Shown piece after piece: positions 9,580-17,949 of a DNA stretch of 64,000 nt. The stretch lies in assembly GCA_944325145.1 (NCBI GenBank), contig CALYDL010000010.1, forward strand, positions 1-64,000, in the 5' to 3' direction. Numbering within the stretch: the stretch's first letter is position 1; each line of letters opens with the position of its first letter. The notes under the pieces are model-generated. The model worked only from the letters and a program-made list of their open reading frames with translations. It searched no databases and was not told where the DNA came from. The DNA comes from Candidatus Gastranaerophilales bacterium (lineage in GTDB: Bacteria; Cyanobacteriota; Vampirovibrionia; Gastranaerophilales; Gastranaerophilaceae). The position numbers and the translations under genes were made by a program.

Positions 9580-10979
9580 AAGCACAAGATTTAAAAAAAT
9601 CAATATTACAATATGCAGTGCAAGGAAAACTTGTCGAACAAAACCCTCAAGATGAACCTGCAAGTGAACTTCTAAAACGCATAAAAACTGAAAAAGAACA
9701 ACTAATAAAAGAAGGCAAAATCAAAAAAGAAAAACCACTTCCGCCAATCACTCAAGACGAAATCCCATACGACCTTCCACAAGGTTGGCAATGGATAAGA
9801 CTAGGAGAGTTAGGTATCACAACGACAGGCACAACACCTTCAACAAACAAACCAGAATTTTTTGGAGGAAAATATTCTTTTGTAAAACCCGCAGATATAA
9901 CAAATTCTGGCGAAATTATATACAATAAACAAACATTATCAGATTTAGGAATAAAAAATGGCAGATTTATTCCAAAAAATTCAATTTTAATGGTGTGCAT
10001 TGGCGGTTCTATTGGTAAAGTTGGCTTTACAAAAAAAGATTGTTCGTGTAATCAACAAATTAATGCTATTACTCCATTTATTGAAGAATTAGCAGATTAC
10101 ATATTTATTGCTTTAATTTCTCCATTTTTTTACAATAAGGTGTTATCAGTTGCACCACAAACTACTTTACCCATTATTAGCAAAGGCAAATGGGAATCTT
10201 TAATACTTCCTCTCCCCCCACTAGCAGAACAAAAGAGGATTGTAGAGAGGTTGGAAGAAATTTTACCTTTGGTTGATGAATATGGTAAGAATGAAGAAAT
10301 TTTATCAGAAATGAATCAAAAATTGCCAAAACAAATCCGCCAATCAATTTTGCAATACGCAGTGCAAGGGAAATTGGTGCCTCAAAACCCAAATGATGAG
10401 CCTGCAAGTGAGCTTTTAAAACGCATAAAAGCGCAAAAAGAACAACTTATAAAAGACGGCAAAATCAAAAAAGAAAAACCCCTTCTGCCAATCACTCAAG
10501 ACGAAATCCCATACGAACTTCCACGAGGTTGGGAGTGGGTAAGATTAGGTGGAATATGCAAATTAGAGCAAGGGGCAAAAGTCAATAATGTCAGATTGCC
10601 ATTACTTAATGCAAGGTATCTAAGATATAGAACAGATAAACAAATTTTATCGGATGGACAATTAGTCCAAAAAGATAGCTACATTATATTGGTTGATGGA
10701 GAAAATTCCGGAGAAGTATTTAAGGTTTTTGAAGATGGTATTATGGGCAGTACATTTAAATTATTGTCAATTAATAGTAATACAAATATTGATTTTATTC
10801 TTTATATTCTAAAGTATTATCAGGATGTATTCAGGTATTCAAAAAAAGGTGCTGCAATACCACATCTGGATAAAGAATTATTTAAAAATATTGTGATAGG
10901 TTTACCACCCCTAGCAGAACAAAAGCGAATTGTCGCCAAAGTCGAAGAACTTATGAAGCTTGTAGATATGTTGTCATGA
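9576..10979 (+). CDS. hsdS: Type I specificity subunit (HsdS) with duplicated conserved regions
   Basis: HsdS chooses the DNA target of the type I complex through two target-recognition domains. The 467-residue protein reads as conserved region (about 6-77), TRD1 (about 69-215), a helical spacer with PLPPLAEQKRI at 212-222, a second conserved region (about 251-325), TRD2, and a C-terminal LPPLAEQKRI helix. The two conserved regions share QYAVQGKLV, DEPASELLKRIK and ITQDEIPY. It overlaps the preceding ORF by 4 nt (ATGA). Both TRDs look intact; the recognised sequence cannot be read from the protein. Confidence 0.92.
   Translation: MKAQDLKKSILQYAVQGKLVEQNPQDEPASELLKRIKTEKEQLIKEGKIKKEKPLPPITQDEIPYDLPQGWQWIRLGELGITTTGTTPSTNKPEFFGGKYSFVKPADITNSGEIIYNKQTLSDLGIKNGRFIPKNSILMVCIGGSIGKVGFTKKDCSCNQQINAITPFIEELADYIFIALISPFFYNKVLSVAPQTTLPIISKGKWESLILPLPPLAEQKRIVERLEEILPLVDEYGKNEEILSEMNQKLPKQIRQSILQYAVQGKLVPQNPNDEPASELLKRIKAQKEQLIKDGKIKKEKPLLPITQDEIPYELPRGWEWVRLGGICKLEQGAKVNNVRLPLLNARYLRYRTDKQILSDGQLVQKDSYIILVDGENSGEVFKVFEDGIMGSTFKLLSINSNTNIDFILYILKYYQDVFRYSKKGAAIPHLDKELFKNIVIGLPPLAEQKRIVAKVEELMKLVDMLS
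9600..9806 (+). repeat. Intragenic direct repeat, copy 1 (hsdS)
   Basis: The copy is 207 nt long and codes for SILQYAVQGKL through WIRLG. It matches 10344-10550 at high identity with mostly synonymous changes. Such repeats allow recombination that swaps TRDs. Confidence 0.8.
10344..10550 (+). repeat. Intragenic direct repeat, copy 2 (hsdS)
   Basis: This is the second copy of the 207-nt repeat at 9600-9806, placed between TRD1 and TRD2. Confidence 0.8.
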
Positions 10980-11008
10980 AATCTTTTCAATAAAAATTTA
11001 ATTTAACA

Positions 11009-11017
11009 TGATAAAAT
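11009..11017 (+). promoter_or_regulatory. Extended -10 promoter of the YDKYG-repeat gene
   Basis: TGATAAAAT lies 69 nt before the start codon, giving a leader of about 60 nt. No convincing -35 is seen. Confidence 0.45.
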
Positions 11018-11086
11018 TAATTAGAAGCCGATTTTTGAACAATTTATTTTGTTTGTCGTTTTAGCTTGCAGGAGGGGGAATTTCCA

Positions 11087-11509
11087 ATGAAAAAATCATT
11101 TTATTTATTTTTACTTATAAGTTTTTTATTTTTTGGCGCAATGCAAGCAATTGCGATTAATTCCTATGACAAATACGGCTCAAAAACAGGAAGCTATCAA
11201 AAAACAAACTATGGCTACACTCAATATGATAAATACGGTTCAAAAACAGGAAGTTACAGGAAAACAAATTCAGGATATAACAAATACGATAAATACGGTT
11301 CAAAAACCGGGAGTTTCAGAAAAACATCATCAGGCTATGATGAATATGATAAATATGGCTCAAAGGTTGGAAGCTACAAAGAAACAAGCAATGGAACCGT
11401 TATAAAATATGATAAATATGGCCAAAGAACAGGCTCATTCAAAAAAGATTCAATGGGAAATATAACAGAATATGATAAATATGGCGTAAAAAGGGGAAGT
11501 TATAGGTAA
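11087..11509 (+). CDS. Exported YDKYG-repeat protein
   Basis: The function is unknown. The ATG at 11087 follows a perfect AGGAGG at 11070-11075. The 140-residue product starts with a signal peptide (KK, then a hydrophobic stretch ending near AMQAIA), so it should leave the cytoplasm. The mature part is six tandem units built on YDKYGSKTGSYxK, about 20-21 residues each, with basic and aromatic residues and no cysteines. The period is 60 nt, then 63 nt. Later units drift (YDKYGQRTGSF, YDKYGVKRGSY), so the array is not a fresh duplication. Surface or cell-wall binding is a guess. Confidence 0.8.
   Translation: MKKSFYLFLLISFLFFGAMQAIAINSYDKYGSKTGSYQKTNYGYTQYDKYGSKTGSYRKTNSGYNKYDKYGSKTGSFRKTSSGYDEYDKYGSKVGSYKETSNGTVIKYDKYGQRTGSFKKDSMGNITEYDKYGVKRGSYR
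11165..11506 (+). repeat. Tandem coding repeat, six units
   Basis: Units begin at 11165, 11225, 11285, 11345, 11408 and 11471. The core encodes YDKYG followed by SKTGSY or a variant. Confidence 0.9.
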
Positions 11510-11536
11510 TTTGGGCAATTAAAAACTTTTATTTTA

Positions 11537-11545
11537 TGCTATTTT
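11537..11545 (+). promoter_or_regulatory. Possible extended -10 before the peroxiredoxin gene
   Basis: TGCTATTTT is 20 nt before the start. It is weaker than other sites of this type in the window. Confidence 0.35.
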
Positions 11546-11565
11546 AAATAAAAAAAGGGGGCAAA

Positions 11566-12006
11566 ATGGTTTTTGAAGGTTTAGATGAAAACGGCAATGA
11601 AAAACAATATAATTTAGATGAATTTTTAGGAAAAAAAGTTGTTTTATATTTTTACCCAAAAGATAACACAAAAGGTTGCACCCAAGAAGCCTGTGATTTT
11701 AGAGATAATTTTAACCGCTTAACCCCTTTTGCAAAAGTTGTTGGTGTTAGCCCGGACAGCATTAAAAGCCACAAAAATTTTAGAGAAAAACAAAGCTTAA
11801 ATTTTATTTTATTATCTGACCCGGAGCACACTTTAGCTGAAAAGTTTGAAGTATGGAAAGAAAAATCAATGTATGGCAGAAAATATATGGGAATTGAACG
11901 CTCAACTTTTATTTTAGATGAAAAAGGCAATATTCAAAAAGAATGGCGCAAAGTTAAAGTAAAAAATCATGTTGATGAAGTTATTAATTATTTAAAAAAT
12001 AATTAA
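11566..12006 (+). CDS. bcp: Thioredoxin-dependent peroxiredoxin, Bcp/PrxQ type
   Basis: It reduces hydrogen peroxide and organic peroxides with thioredoxin as donor. The 146-residue protein has the PrxQ active site KGCTQEACDFRD, with the peroxidatic Cys in GCT and a resolving Cys five residues on, the usual spacing for this subfamily. FYPKDNTKGC and GIERSTFILD are further family marks. The start follows AGGGGGC. It is a single gene and belongs with the superoxide reductase and ferritin near 62 kb as oxygen defence. Confidence 0.92.
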   Translation: MVFEGLDENGNEKQYNLDEFLGKKVVLYFYPKDNTKGCTQEACDFRDNFNRLTPFAKVVGVSPDSIKSHKNFREKQSLNFILLSDPEHTLAEKFEVWKEKSMYGRKYMGIERSTFILDEKGNIQKEWRKVKVKNHVDEVINYLKNN

Positions 12007-12134
12007 TAATAATCATTATTTTCTTTTTTTATACATTCCATGTTAATAATTGTTACGTTAAAAAACAAAAAAACAACAATTATAAATAAAACCAGTACTT
12101 TATATAGTTAACATTATAAGTTAGGAAAGAAAAT

Positions 12135-13385
12135 ATGGGTATAGAATCTGTTTCAGGCCGAGTTTATGTTAATGAATATAATAATAATGCAACATCAGGG
12201 CAAATTAAAAAAGCTGAACAAAATGAAAGTATATTTACGCAATTTACCGATTGGTATAATGACAAAGAATGCACCGATACAAATGATGACGGCGAATTAA
12301 AAGCGGGCGAATTTGTTGAAGAATATGCAAAAGGTTTGTTTTTGGGAATTGCAGACACGGTTGTTGAACACCCTGTTATGACAGGGCTTGCAGTTGCAGG
12401 CACGGTAGCTGCTACGGTTCTTACAGGGGGTGCAATTGCGCCGTTTTTAATTGGTGCAGGCATTGTAAGTTCAGGGTTTGCAATAGGCAAAGGCGCTTAT
12501 GATTATGCAACGGCAGAAACAGACGGCGATGCCAAAACTGCCGCACGCCAAATGGGAACTGGCACAACGGGCGCTGTTCTTTCGGTGTTTGGTGCAAAAA
12601 CAGCGCTAAATTCAGCAAGTGCAGCAGGTGTTAAAAGTGCTCAAGGTGCAGAAAATATGAATGCGCTTCAAGCAACAGTGCAATGTTTTAAATCAGTGCC
12701 CGAAGCCTTAAAAGTAAGCGCTTCTAATGCTAAAGGTAACATCTTAACGCTTGCAACAGGCACGGTTCATAAAGGCTCAAACAAACTTCAAGGCGGCAAG
12801 GAAGGCGTGAGCAAAGCAACTTCTGCCGATGTTAAAAAGCTTGATTTAAGCGGCACACAGGAAGAAGTGCTTGCAAGATACAGTGATTCAGGCATGTTCG
12901 TAGGCGATGACGGCAACTATTATATTCCAAATAAATGGAGCGCAAATGAACCTTATCTTGCAAAAGACGGAAATGTTCTTATGAAATATGATACCGATGA
13001 CTTTGCGGTTTGTGCAAAAAATATATTTGAAAAATCATACGGAACAACGGAAAGTTATAATTCAGGCAACTTCCAATATTCAACGGTAGATTCTCTTAAA
13101 TCGGACGCTTATATAAACGCTACAAAACAGGCTCAAACCAAAGGAATTACACTTCCTGAAGGAACAAAGGTGCAAACGCTTGAAGGGCCAAGAACGGTGC
13201 AAAAAGGTGAAATTGTAGCAATAGATGTTGAGGGTAACCCATACGTTCAGCCTGTTTCTAAATTTGAATCTAAAAATATTTTATCGGATATTACATTAAA
13301 ACCGAATAATTTAGCTGTTGACAGCGCAAAAAATACGGTTAATACCGCCGTCATCGAAACAGAACTTGATAATATCGCAGAATAG
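12135..13385 (+). CDS. EF-hand protein with hydrophobic Ala/Gly-rich segment
   Basis: I do not recognise a family. The 416-residue protein has a well-formed EF-hand loop at 48-59 (DTNDDGELKAGE), then a long Ala/Gly/Val-rich hydrophobic region (about 75-120 and again near 140-165) that could form two or more membrane helices or a glycine-zipper hairpin. The C-terminal half looks soluble. There is no classical signal peptide. The start follows TTAGGAAAG. Similar hydrophobic Ala/Gly-rich proteins occur elsewhere in the window (60421-61212). Calcium binding is inferred from the loop only. Confidence 0.75.
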   Translation: MGIESVSGRVYVNEYNNNATSGQIKKAEQNESIFTQFTDWYNDKECTDTNDDGELKAGEFVEEYAKGLFLGIADTVVEHPVMTGLAVAGTVAATVLTGGAIAPFLIGAGIVSSGFAIGKGAYDYATAETDGDAKTAARQMGTGTTGAVLSVFGAKTALNSASAAGVKSAQGAENMNALQATVQCFKSVPEALKVSASNAKGNILTLATGTVHKGSNKLQGGKEGVSKATSADVKKLDLSGTQEEVLARYSDSGMFVGDDGNYYIPNKWSANEPYLAKDGNVLMKYDTDDFAVCAKNIFEKSYGTTESYNSGNFQYSTVDSLKSDAYINATKQAQTKGITLPEGTKVQTLEGPRTVQKGEIVAIDVEGNPYVQPVSKFESKNILSDITLKPNNLAVDSAKNTVNTAVIETELDNIAE

Positions 13386-13501
13386 AAATTGTTAAAGTTA
13401 AAATTCGTTAACCTCAAAAAACAATTTTTGTTTATCTTTCTGCTGCTGTTTTTTAATAAAACATAAAGACGGAAAAATAAAAGAAAAAAGGGTAGAATAG
13501 T

Positions 13502-14742
13502 TTGAAAATATTTTCAAATAATTTAAATTTTAAAACAGTTGAACCTATAAATTGCAAGCCTTTTTTAAACTTACATTTTATGGGGCAGTTAAATGAAGAT
13601 AAATTTCAAAAAGATGAAACTTTTGCAGATGACCCGATGAGCTACATAAAAGCCAGGTTTCAAGATACAGAAAAAATGGCAAAATATTTGCCTAATATTT
13701 GCATTGCGCTTTCAAAAAATGATGAAAATTCAAGAAATATAGCGGCATTAATTGATTATGCATCTAAAAACAATATGACATCAGATTTTATGATGGATTT
13801 ATTAACCAGCCCAAAATTAAACCCTTCCATAACGGAAGAATTAAAGGCGAAAGATGTTGAAATAAAAACCTTTAAAAATAAAAAAGATGCAATTCAAAAT
13901 TCTAAAACCGGGGAAGTTTTTTGTTTAGCTGATGAAGATTTCATTTCAATTAAAACATCGGATAGTGAAATTTCCCCCTTAAAAATTACCCCTGAAAGTT
14001 ATAAAAAGCTTTTCCCGCCGGTTAAAGGCAAAGTTACAACACAAAATTTTCATCTGATTGTTATTTATTAGGGGTTTTAAACGCCATGATGAATAACCCC
14101 AAAGGAAAAGCTAAAATTCTTTCAATGTTTGAAGAAAAAAATGGCAATATCTATCTTAAATTTGAAAATGGCAACATAGAGCACGAATTTAAAGGCGGCA
14201 ATTTGCCCGATGATGTTGATTTTCTAAGGCTTGCAAACGGTTCATCGGGAATAAAAATGTTTGAATGCGCTTATGGAGTTGAACTTGAAGAAAAAAACCT
14301 AAGGTATGGCGAAAAAGAAACTTTAAGCCATGCTAATTCAATGCTGCCCCCATATTACCCTAAATATTTAAATACTGCAGATTACCTGAGGGATAAAAAC
14401 GGTTCCATAGGAAAATTCATGCAAACTATGGGTTTAGAAGATATTGAAAAATGCAATTTAAAAACCCCAAACGGGCAAAATAAAATTATGGATTCTTTAT
14501 ATAACCTTAACGGTTTTGAAGATAAAATTTTTGTTGCAGCATCAAATCAATCGCCGACAAAATTACAAAACGGAATAACAACAAAACCAAACCATGCTTA
14601 TGTCATTGAACCTTATATGGAAGATGGAAGAATAAAATTCAGGCTGTATAATTCTTCAAATTCGGCATTTTATTCTGATATAAATTTAAGCGATATTTTA
14701 AATTCATTTTCAAGAATTTATATAGGAAAAATTACAAATTAA
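13502..14742 (+). pseudogene. Calpain-like (C2-type) cysteine protease interrupted by a -1 frameshift
   Basis: Two ORFs (13502-14071 and 14086-14742) read as one 413-residue protein if the frame moves back by one base at A_AAT_TTT (14044-14050). The joined reading gives QNFSSDCYLLGVLNAM, a calpain-type active-site box with Cys187. Downstream, KPNHAYVIEPY (His365) and FRLYNSSNS (Asn384) supply the other two triad members. Read separately, the first ORF lacks the Cys and the second starts nine codons after it, so neither alone could be active. The start is TTG with AAAGGG nine bases upstream. The N-terminus holds an NNLNFK motif like the ISFK motif elsewhere. It may be a broken gene, a base-call error or a programmed frameshift. 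Confidence 0.7.
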
Positions 14743-15559
14743 AATTCAGTTGTTCAAAATCAACGGGGGAGTTTTCGGTGTTTAAATTTGCAATTTTTAC
14801 CGTTTTGTTTGAACCGTGGTAATCGCTTCCGCCTGTTGTTTTTAGGTTATATTTTTTAGCGCAATTAAGAAGAAAATTAATTTCATCTTGATTATATCTT
14901 GAATAATAACATTCAAGCCCCATAATGCCGTTTTGAACCATTGTATCAAGTTTTAAAAGAAATTCTTCTTTGCTTAAATGGCTTTCGCCTTCGCCGCCCA
15001 AAGGGTGCGCCCAAATTGGAATGCCGCCTGCGTTTTTAATTGTTTGAATGGCTTTGGTGCCATCAAACCTTGTGTTTCCTGTTTTGCAGCCATCTAAATA
15101 TTTTTTCATAGCAGAAATGTTATCAGTCGCTAAACCCCTTTTAACCAAAATATTTGCAAGGTGGGTTTTAACAACGCTATGTCTTGAATAGAGCCAATTT
15201 AGCTCATCAATTGTAAATTCAAAGTTATGAACATCTTTTAGATATTTAATTCTTGTTTCAAGCTTTTTTCTTCTTAAAATTTTTCCTTCTTCAATTAATT
15301 TTTTTAAACCTTCGTTATTTATATCTACAAAATAGCCTAAAATGTGGCATTTTATGACATCTAAAAGGCAAGTGAGCTCAACCCCACAAATAAAGCCTTT
15401 ATCAAAATATTTTTGCATTTCAAAGCAGCCTTCCACTGTGTCATGGTCAGTTAATGCGAAAATTTCAATTTTTTCTTTTTTAATTATTTCAGAAAGTTCA
15501 AAAACGGTGTCACTGCCGTCAGAATTATTGCTATGCAAGTGAAGATCAAATTTTGTCAT
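14732..15559 (-). CDS. PHP-domain phosphoesterase (RNase AM / nucleotide phosphatase-like)
   Basis: This is a metal-dependent phosphoesterase. The 275-residue protein has the PHP motifs DLHLHSNNSDG at the start, ALTDHDTVEG, GVELTC, WAHPLGG and GSDYHG, which together carry the His/Asp ligands for a trinuclear site. Family members remove 5'-phosphates from nucleoside 3',5'-bisphosphates or trim RNA ends. It begins 2 nt after the stop of the last ketosynthase of the minus arm, so it is probably cotranscribed with the polyene genes, though a direct role there is not obvious. Its 3' end overlaps the protease reading frame by 11 nt. Confidence 0.85.
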   Translation of the reverse strand: MTKFDLHLHSNNSDGSDTVFELSEIIKKEKIEIFALTDHDTVEGCFEMQKYFDKGFICGVELTCLLDVIKCHILGYFVDINNEGLKKLIEEGKILRRKKLETRIKYLKDVHNFEFTIDELNWLYSRHSVVKTHLANILVKRGLATDNISAMKKYLDGCKTGNTRFDGTKAIQTIKNAGGIPIWAHPLGGEGESHLSKEEFLLKLDTMVQNGIMGLECYYSRYNQDEINFLLNCAKKYNLKTTGGSDYHGSNKTVKIANLNTENSPVDFEQLNFNL

Positions 15560-15561
15560 TT

Positions 15562-16785
15562 TTATATTCTTTTTAAAATTAAAGATGTATTTATTCCGCC
15601 AAAGGCAAAATTGTTTGTCATAATGCAGTTAACATCAAGGCTTCTGCCTTCATTCATTATATAATCAAGCTCGCCGCAGTTTTCATCAACATTTTCTAAA
15701 TTCAAATTTGGTGAAAACCATTTGTTGTTCATCATCATAATGCTTAAAATTGCTTCAATAGCGCCGCATGCGCCCAAAGTATGCCCTGTATAGCTTTTAA
15801 TTGTGCTTATTGGAGTATTGTTTTTGCCAAAAACATCTTCCACGGCTTTTGATTCAGCTATATCGCCATTAATTGTGCCTGTTCCATGGGCATTAATATA
15901 ACCTATATCAGATGGGTTTAAGTTAGCGGAATTTAGGGCAAGTCTCATAACATCTGCCATTTTGTCTTTATTTGGGTTTGTTATGTGGTTGCCATCCGTA
16001 TTTGTTGCAAAGCCCACAATTTCAGCGTAAATTTTAGCACCCCTTTTAATTGCGTTTTCATATTCTTCTAAAATTAAAGTTCCTGCGCCTTCACCAATTA
16101 CAAGCCCGTCTCTTTCTTTATCAAAAGGCCTTGGGGTAAGATTTGGGGTTGAATTTTTAGAGCTTGTTGCATATAAAGTATCAAAAACGCCAACTTGTGT
16201 GGGGTGAATTTCTTCCGCTCCCCCTGCAATCATAATGTTTTGATAGCCGTCTTTAATTGCTTCGTAAGCGTACCCAATTCCCATAGAGCCTGATGTGCAG
16301 GCGGTGGAAGTTGGAATAAGCCTGCCATTTGTTTTAAAATAAAGGGAAATATTAACGGCTGCTGTTTGGGGCATCATTTTAATGTATGAGCCTGAATTTA
16401 GGAGCTTCACTTTTTTATCAATGCACATTGAATAAAAATCTAATAGGGCATCCATTGAACCCATTGATGAACCATAGCTGACACCTGCAGTTTTTACAAT
16501 TTCATCTCCTAATAAATTAGCATCCGTTAGGGCATCTTCTGCGGTTTTAACAGCCATAACAGAAATTCTGCCCATTGTTCTTGTAACTTTTCTTGTAAAA
16601 TGGCATGGTATTTCAAAACCAACCACAGGGGCGCCTAATGAGGTGTTTAACCTATCATATTCAGTTAATTTTTCCCAAACCTGAACGCAATTTTTATAGG
16701 TTTTAAGCCTATTAAATGCGCTATCTAAGGTTGACCCTAAGGGGGATGCTATTCCTAAGCCTGTTATTACAACTCTTTTTTTCAA
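15562..16785 (-). CDS. Beta-ketoacyl-ACP synthase, ApeR-like
   Basis: This KS performs decarboxylative condensation of acyl and malonyl-ACP. The 407 residues keep the full FabF-type active site: Cys163 in TSTACTSGS, His300 in INAHGTGT, Lys330 and His335 in SYTGHTLGACG, and the C-terminal NNFAFGGINTSL loop. It is the fourth gene of the minus arm in the order KS-DH-KR-KS, which is the order of ApeO-P-Q-R in aryl-polyene clusters. The stop of the preceding KR gene overlaps its start by 4 nt. A general fatty-acid role (FabF) is the alternative, but the setting favours polyene synthesis. Confidence 0.88.
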   Translation of the reverse strand: MKKRVVITGLGIASPLGSTLDSAFNRLKTYKNCVQVWEKLTEYDRLNTSLGAPVVGFEIPCHFTRKVTRTMGRISVMAVKTAEDALTDANLLGDEIVKTAGVSYGSSMGSMDALLDFYSMCIDKKVKLLNSGSYIKMMPQTAAVNISLYFKTNGRLIPTSTACTSGSMGIGYAYEAIKDGYQNIMIAGGAEEIHPTQVGVFDTLYATSSKNSTPNLTPRPFDKERDGLVIGEGAGTLILEEYENAIKRGAKIYAEIVGFATNTDGNHITNPNKDKMADVMRLALNSANLNPSDIGYINAHGTGTINGDIAESKAVEDVFGKNNTPISTIKSYTGHTLGACGAIEAILSIMMMNNKWFSPNLNLENVDENCGELDYIMNEGRSLDVNCIMTNNFAFGGINTSLILKRI

Positions 16786-17501
16786 ATGTAAAGCCCCCCA
16801 TTTACCCCTATTACTTGGCCTGTAATATAGCTTGCTTCTTTGGATAAAAGGTAATTTGCAAGGCTTGCAACCTCATCTGTTTTACCCATTCTTTTCATTG
16901 GAATTGATTTCACAATTTCAGGGGGCAGTTCTTCTGTCATATCGCTTTCAATAACCCCGGGCGCAATGCAATTAACGGTTATATTTCTTTTTGCAACTTC
17001 ACGGCTTAGAGCCTTAGTGGCGCCAATTAACCCTGCTTTAGATGCGCTGTAATTAACCTGCCCTCTATTTCCCGTTTGGCCTGAAATTGATGACATTACA
17101 ACAATTCTTCCTTCTCTTTTTTGAATTAAAGGCATAATTAATGGTTTTAGCACATTATAAAAACCGTTTAAGTTTACATTAATAACATCATCCCATTCAC
17201 AATTTTCCATACTTGGGAACGGGTTATCTTTTGCAATTCCCGCATTTAAAATAATTCCATAGTAAACCCCGTTTTTTTCAATGTCATCAAGCAAAATTTT
17301 TTCACATTCTTCTCTATTTGAAACATCAAATGAAAGGGTTCTTGCATTTACCCCTAATTTTAAAATTTCTTCTTTTATGGGGTTTAACCTTTCTATATTT
17401 TTTGAACAATGCAAAACTATATCAAACCCGTTTTTTGCAAGACAAATTGCACAAGCTTTTCCAATTCCTCTTGAACTTCCTGTTATTAAAACTTCACTCA
17501 C
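16782..17501 (-). CDS. 3-oxoacyl-ACP reductase, ApeQ-like
   Basis: This NAD(P)H-dependent SDR reduces the beta-keto group after each extension. The 239-residue protein has TGSSRGIGKA (cofactor loop), NAGI, a Ser in VMSSISG, and YSASKAG (Tyr-x3-Lys), and ends with GQVIGVNGG as FabG proteins do. It overlaps the next KS gene by 4 nt and the preceding dehydratase by 8 nt. Polyenes need ketoreduction without enoyl reduction, and indeed no enoyl reductase is present in the cluster. Confidence 0.9.
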   Translation of the reverse strand: MSEVLITGSSRGIGKACAICLAKNGFDIVLHCSKNIERLNPIKEEILKLGVNARTLSFDVSNREECEKILLDDIEKNGVYYGIILNAGIAKDNPFPSMENCEWDDVINVNLNGFYNVLKPLIMPLIQKREGRIVVMSSISGQTGNRGQVNYSASKAGLIGATKALSREVAKRNITVNCIAPGVIESDMTEELPPEIVKSIPMKRMGKTDEVASLANYLLSKEASYITGQVIGVNGGLYI

Positions 17502-17949
17502 TTTTCAATAATTCCTCAATGCTTTCGCCCTGATAAACATTAACGGTGGCGCTTAAAACCTCGTTATCATTATTATCATATATTAAACAATCAAAAACAA
17601 CAATTTCATTGTCACTAAAAACTTCATGGGCTTTAACTTTATAATCAATTCCTTCAATAAAATAATCAATGTTATTGTTATAAAGCCTTGAACCCAAAAG
17701 CAGCCCCGGTTTTGGGCTTTTGCAGCCATTTTTAAAATAAGAATAGCAGCCAATGGTTTGTGCCATAAATTCAATTCCTGCTAAAGAATTTATCCCTTTA
17801 TCTTTTTCAAAAAAAACTTTTTCAGGGTAAACACTAAAGGTTGATGTCAGTGAATTATTTTCAATATCAATATCTAAAATATCATCCAATAAAATCATGG
17901 GCTTTTTATGAGGAAGAATTTTTTCTAAGTTATATTTTTTATTCATCAT
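17494..17949 (-). CDS. Hotdog-fold 3-hydroxyacyl-ACP dehydratase, ApeP-like
   Basis: It dehydrates the 3-hydroxyacyl-ACP to the trans double bond. The 151-residue hotdog protein has the catalytic His14 in ILPHKKPMILLDD and the partner Glu in GIEFMAQTIG. PHxxPMxLLD is the usual opening of ApeP proteins rather than FabZ. Two ATG codons in a row begin the frame. It overlaps the upstream KS by 11 nt and the KR by 8 nt. Confidence 0.87.
   Translation of the reverse strand: MMNKKYNLEKILPHKKPMILLDDILDIDIENNSLTSTFSVYPEKVFFEKDKGINSLAGIEFMAQTIGCYSYFKNGCKSPKPGLLLGSRLYNNNIDYFIEGIDYKVKAHEVFSDNEIVVFDCLIYDNNDNEVLSATVNVYQGESIEELLKSE

Noticed and set aside
11165-11506. Regular 60-nt repeats taken as a CRISPR array
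   Set aside because: The repeats are contiguous, in one reading frame and encode YDKYG units; no spacers or cas genes exist.
13502-14742. Two independent genes
   Set aside because: The protease triad is complete only when the two frames are joined, and the Cys box falls exactly at the junction.
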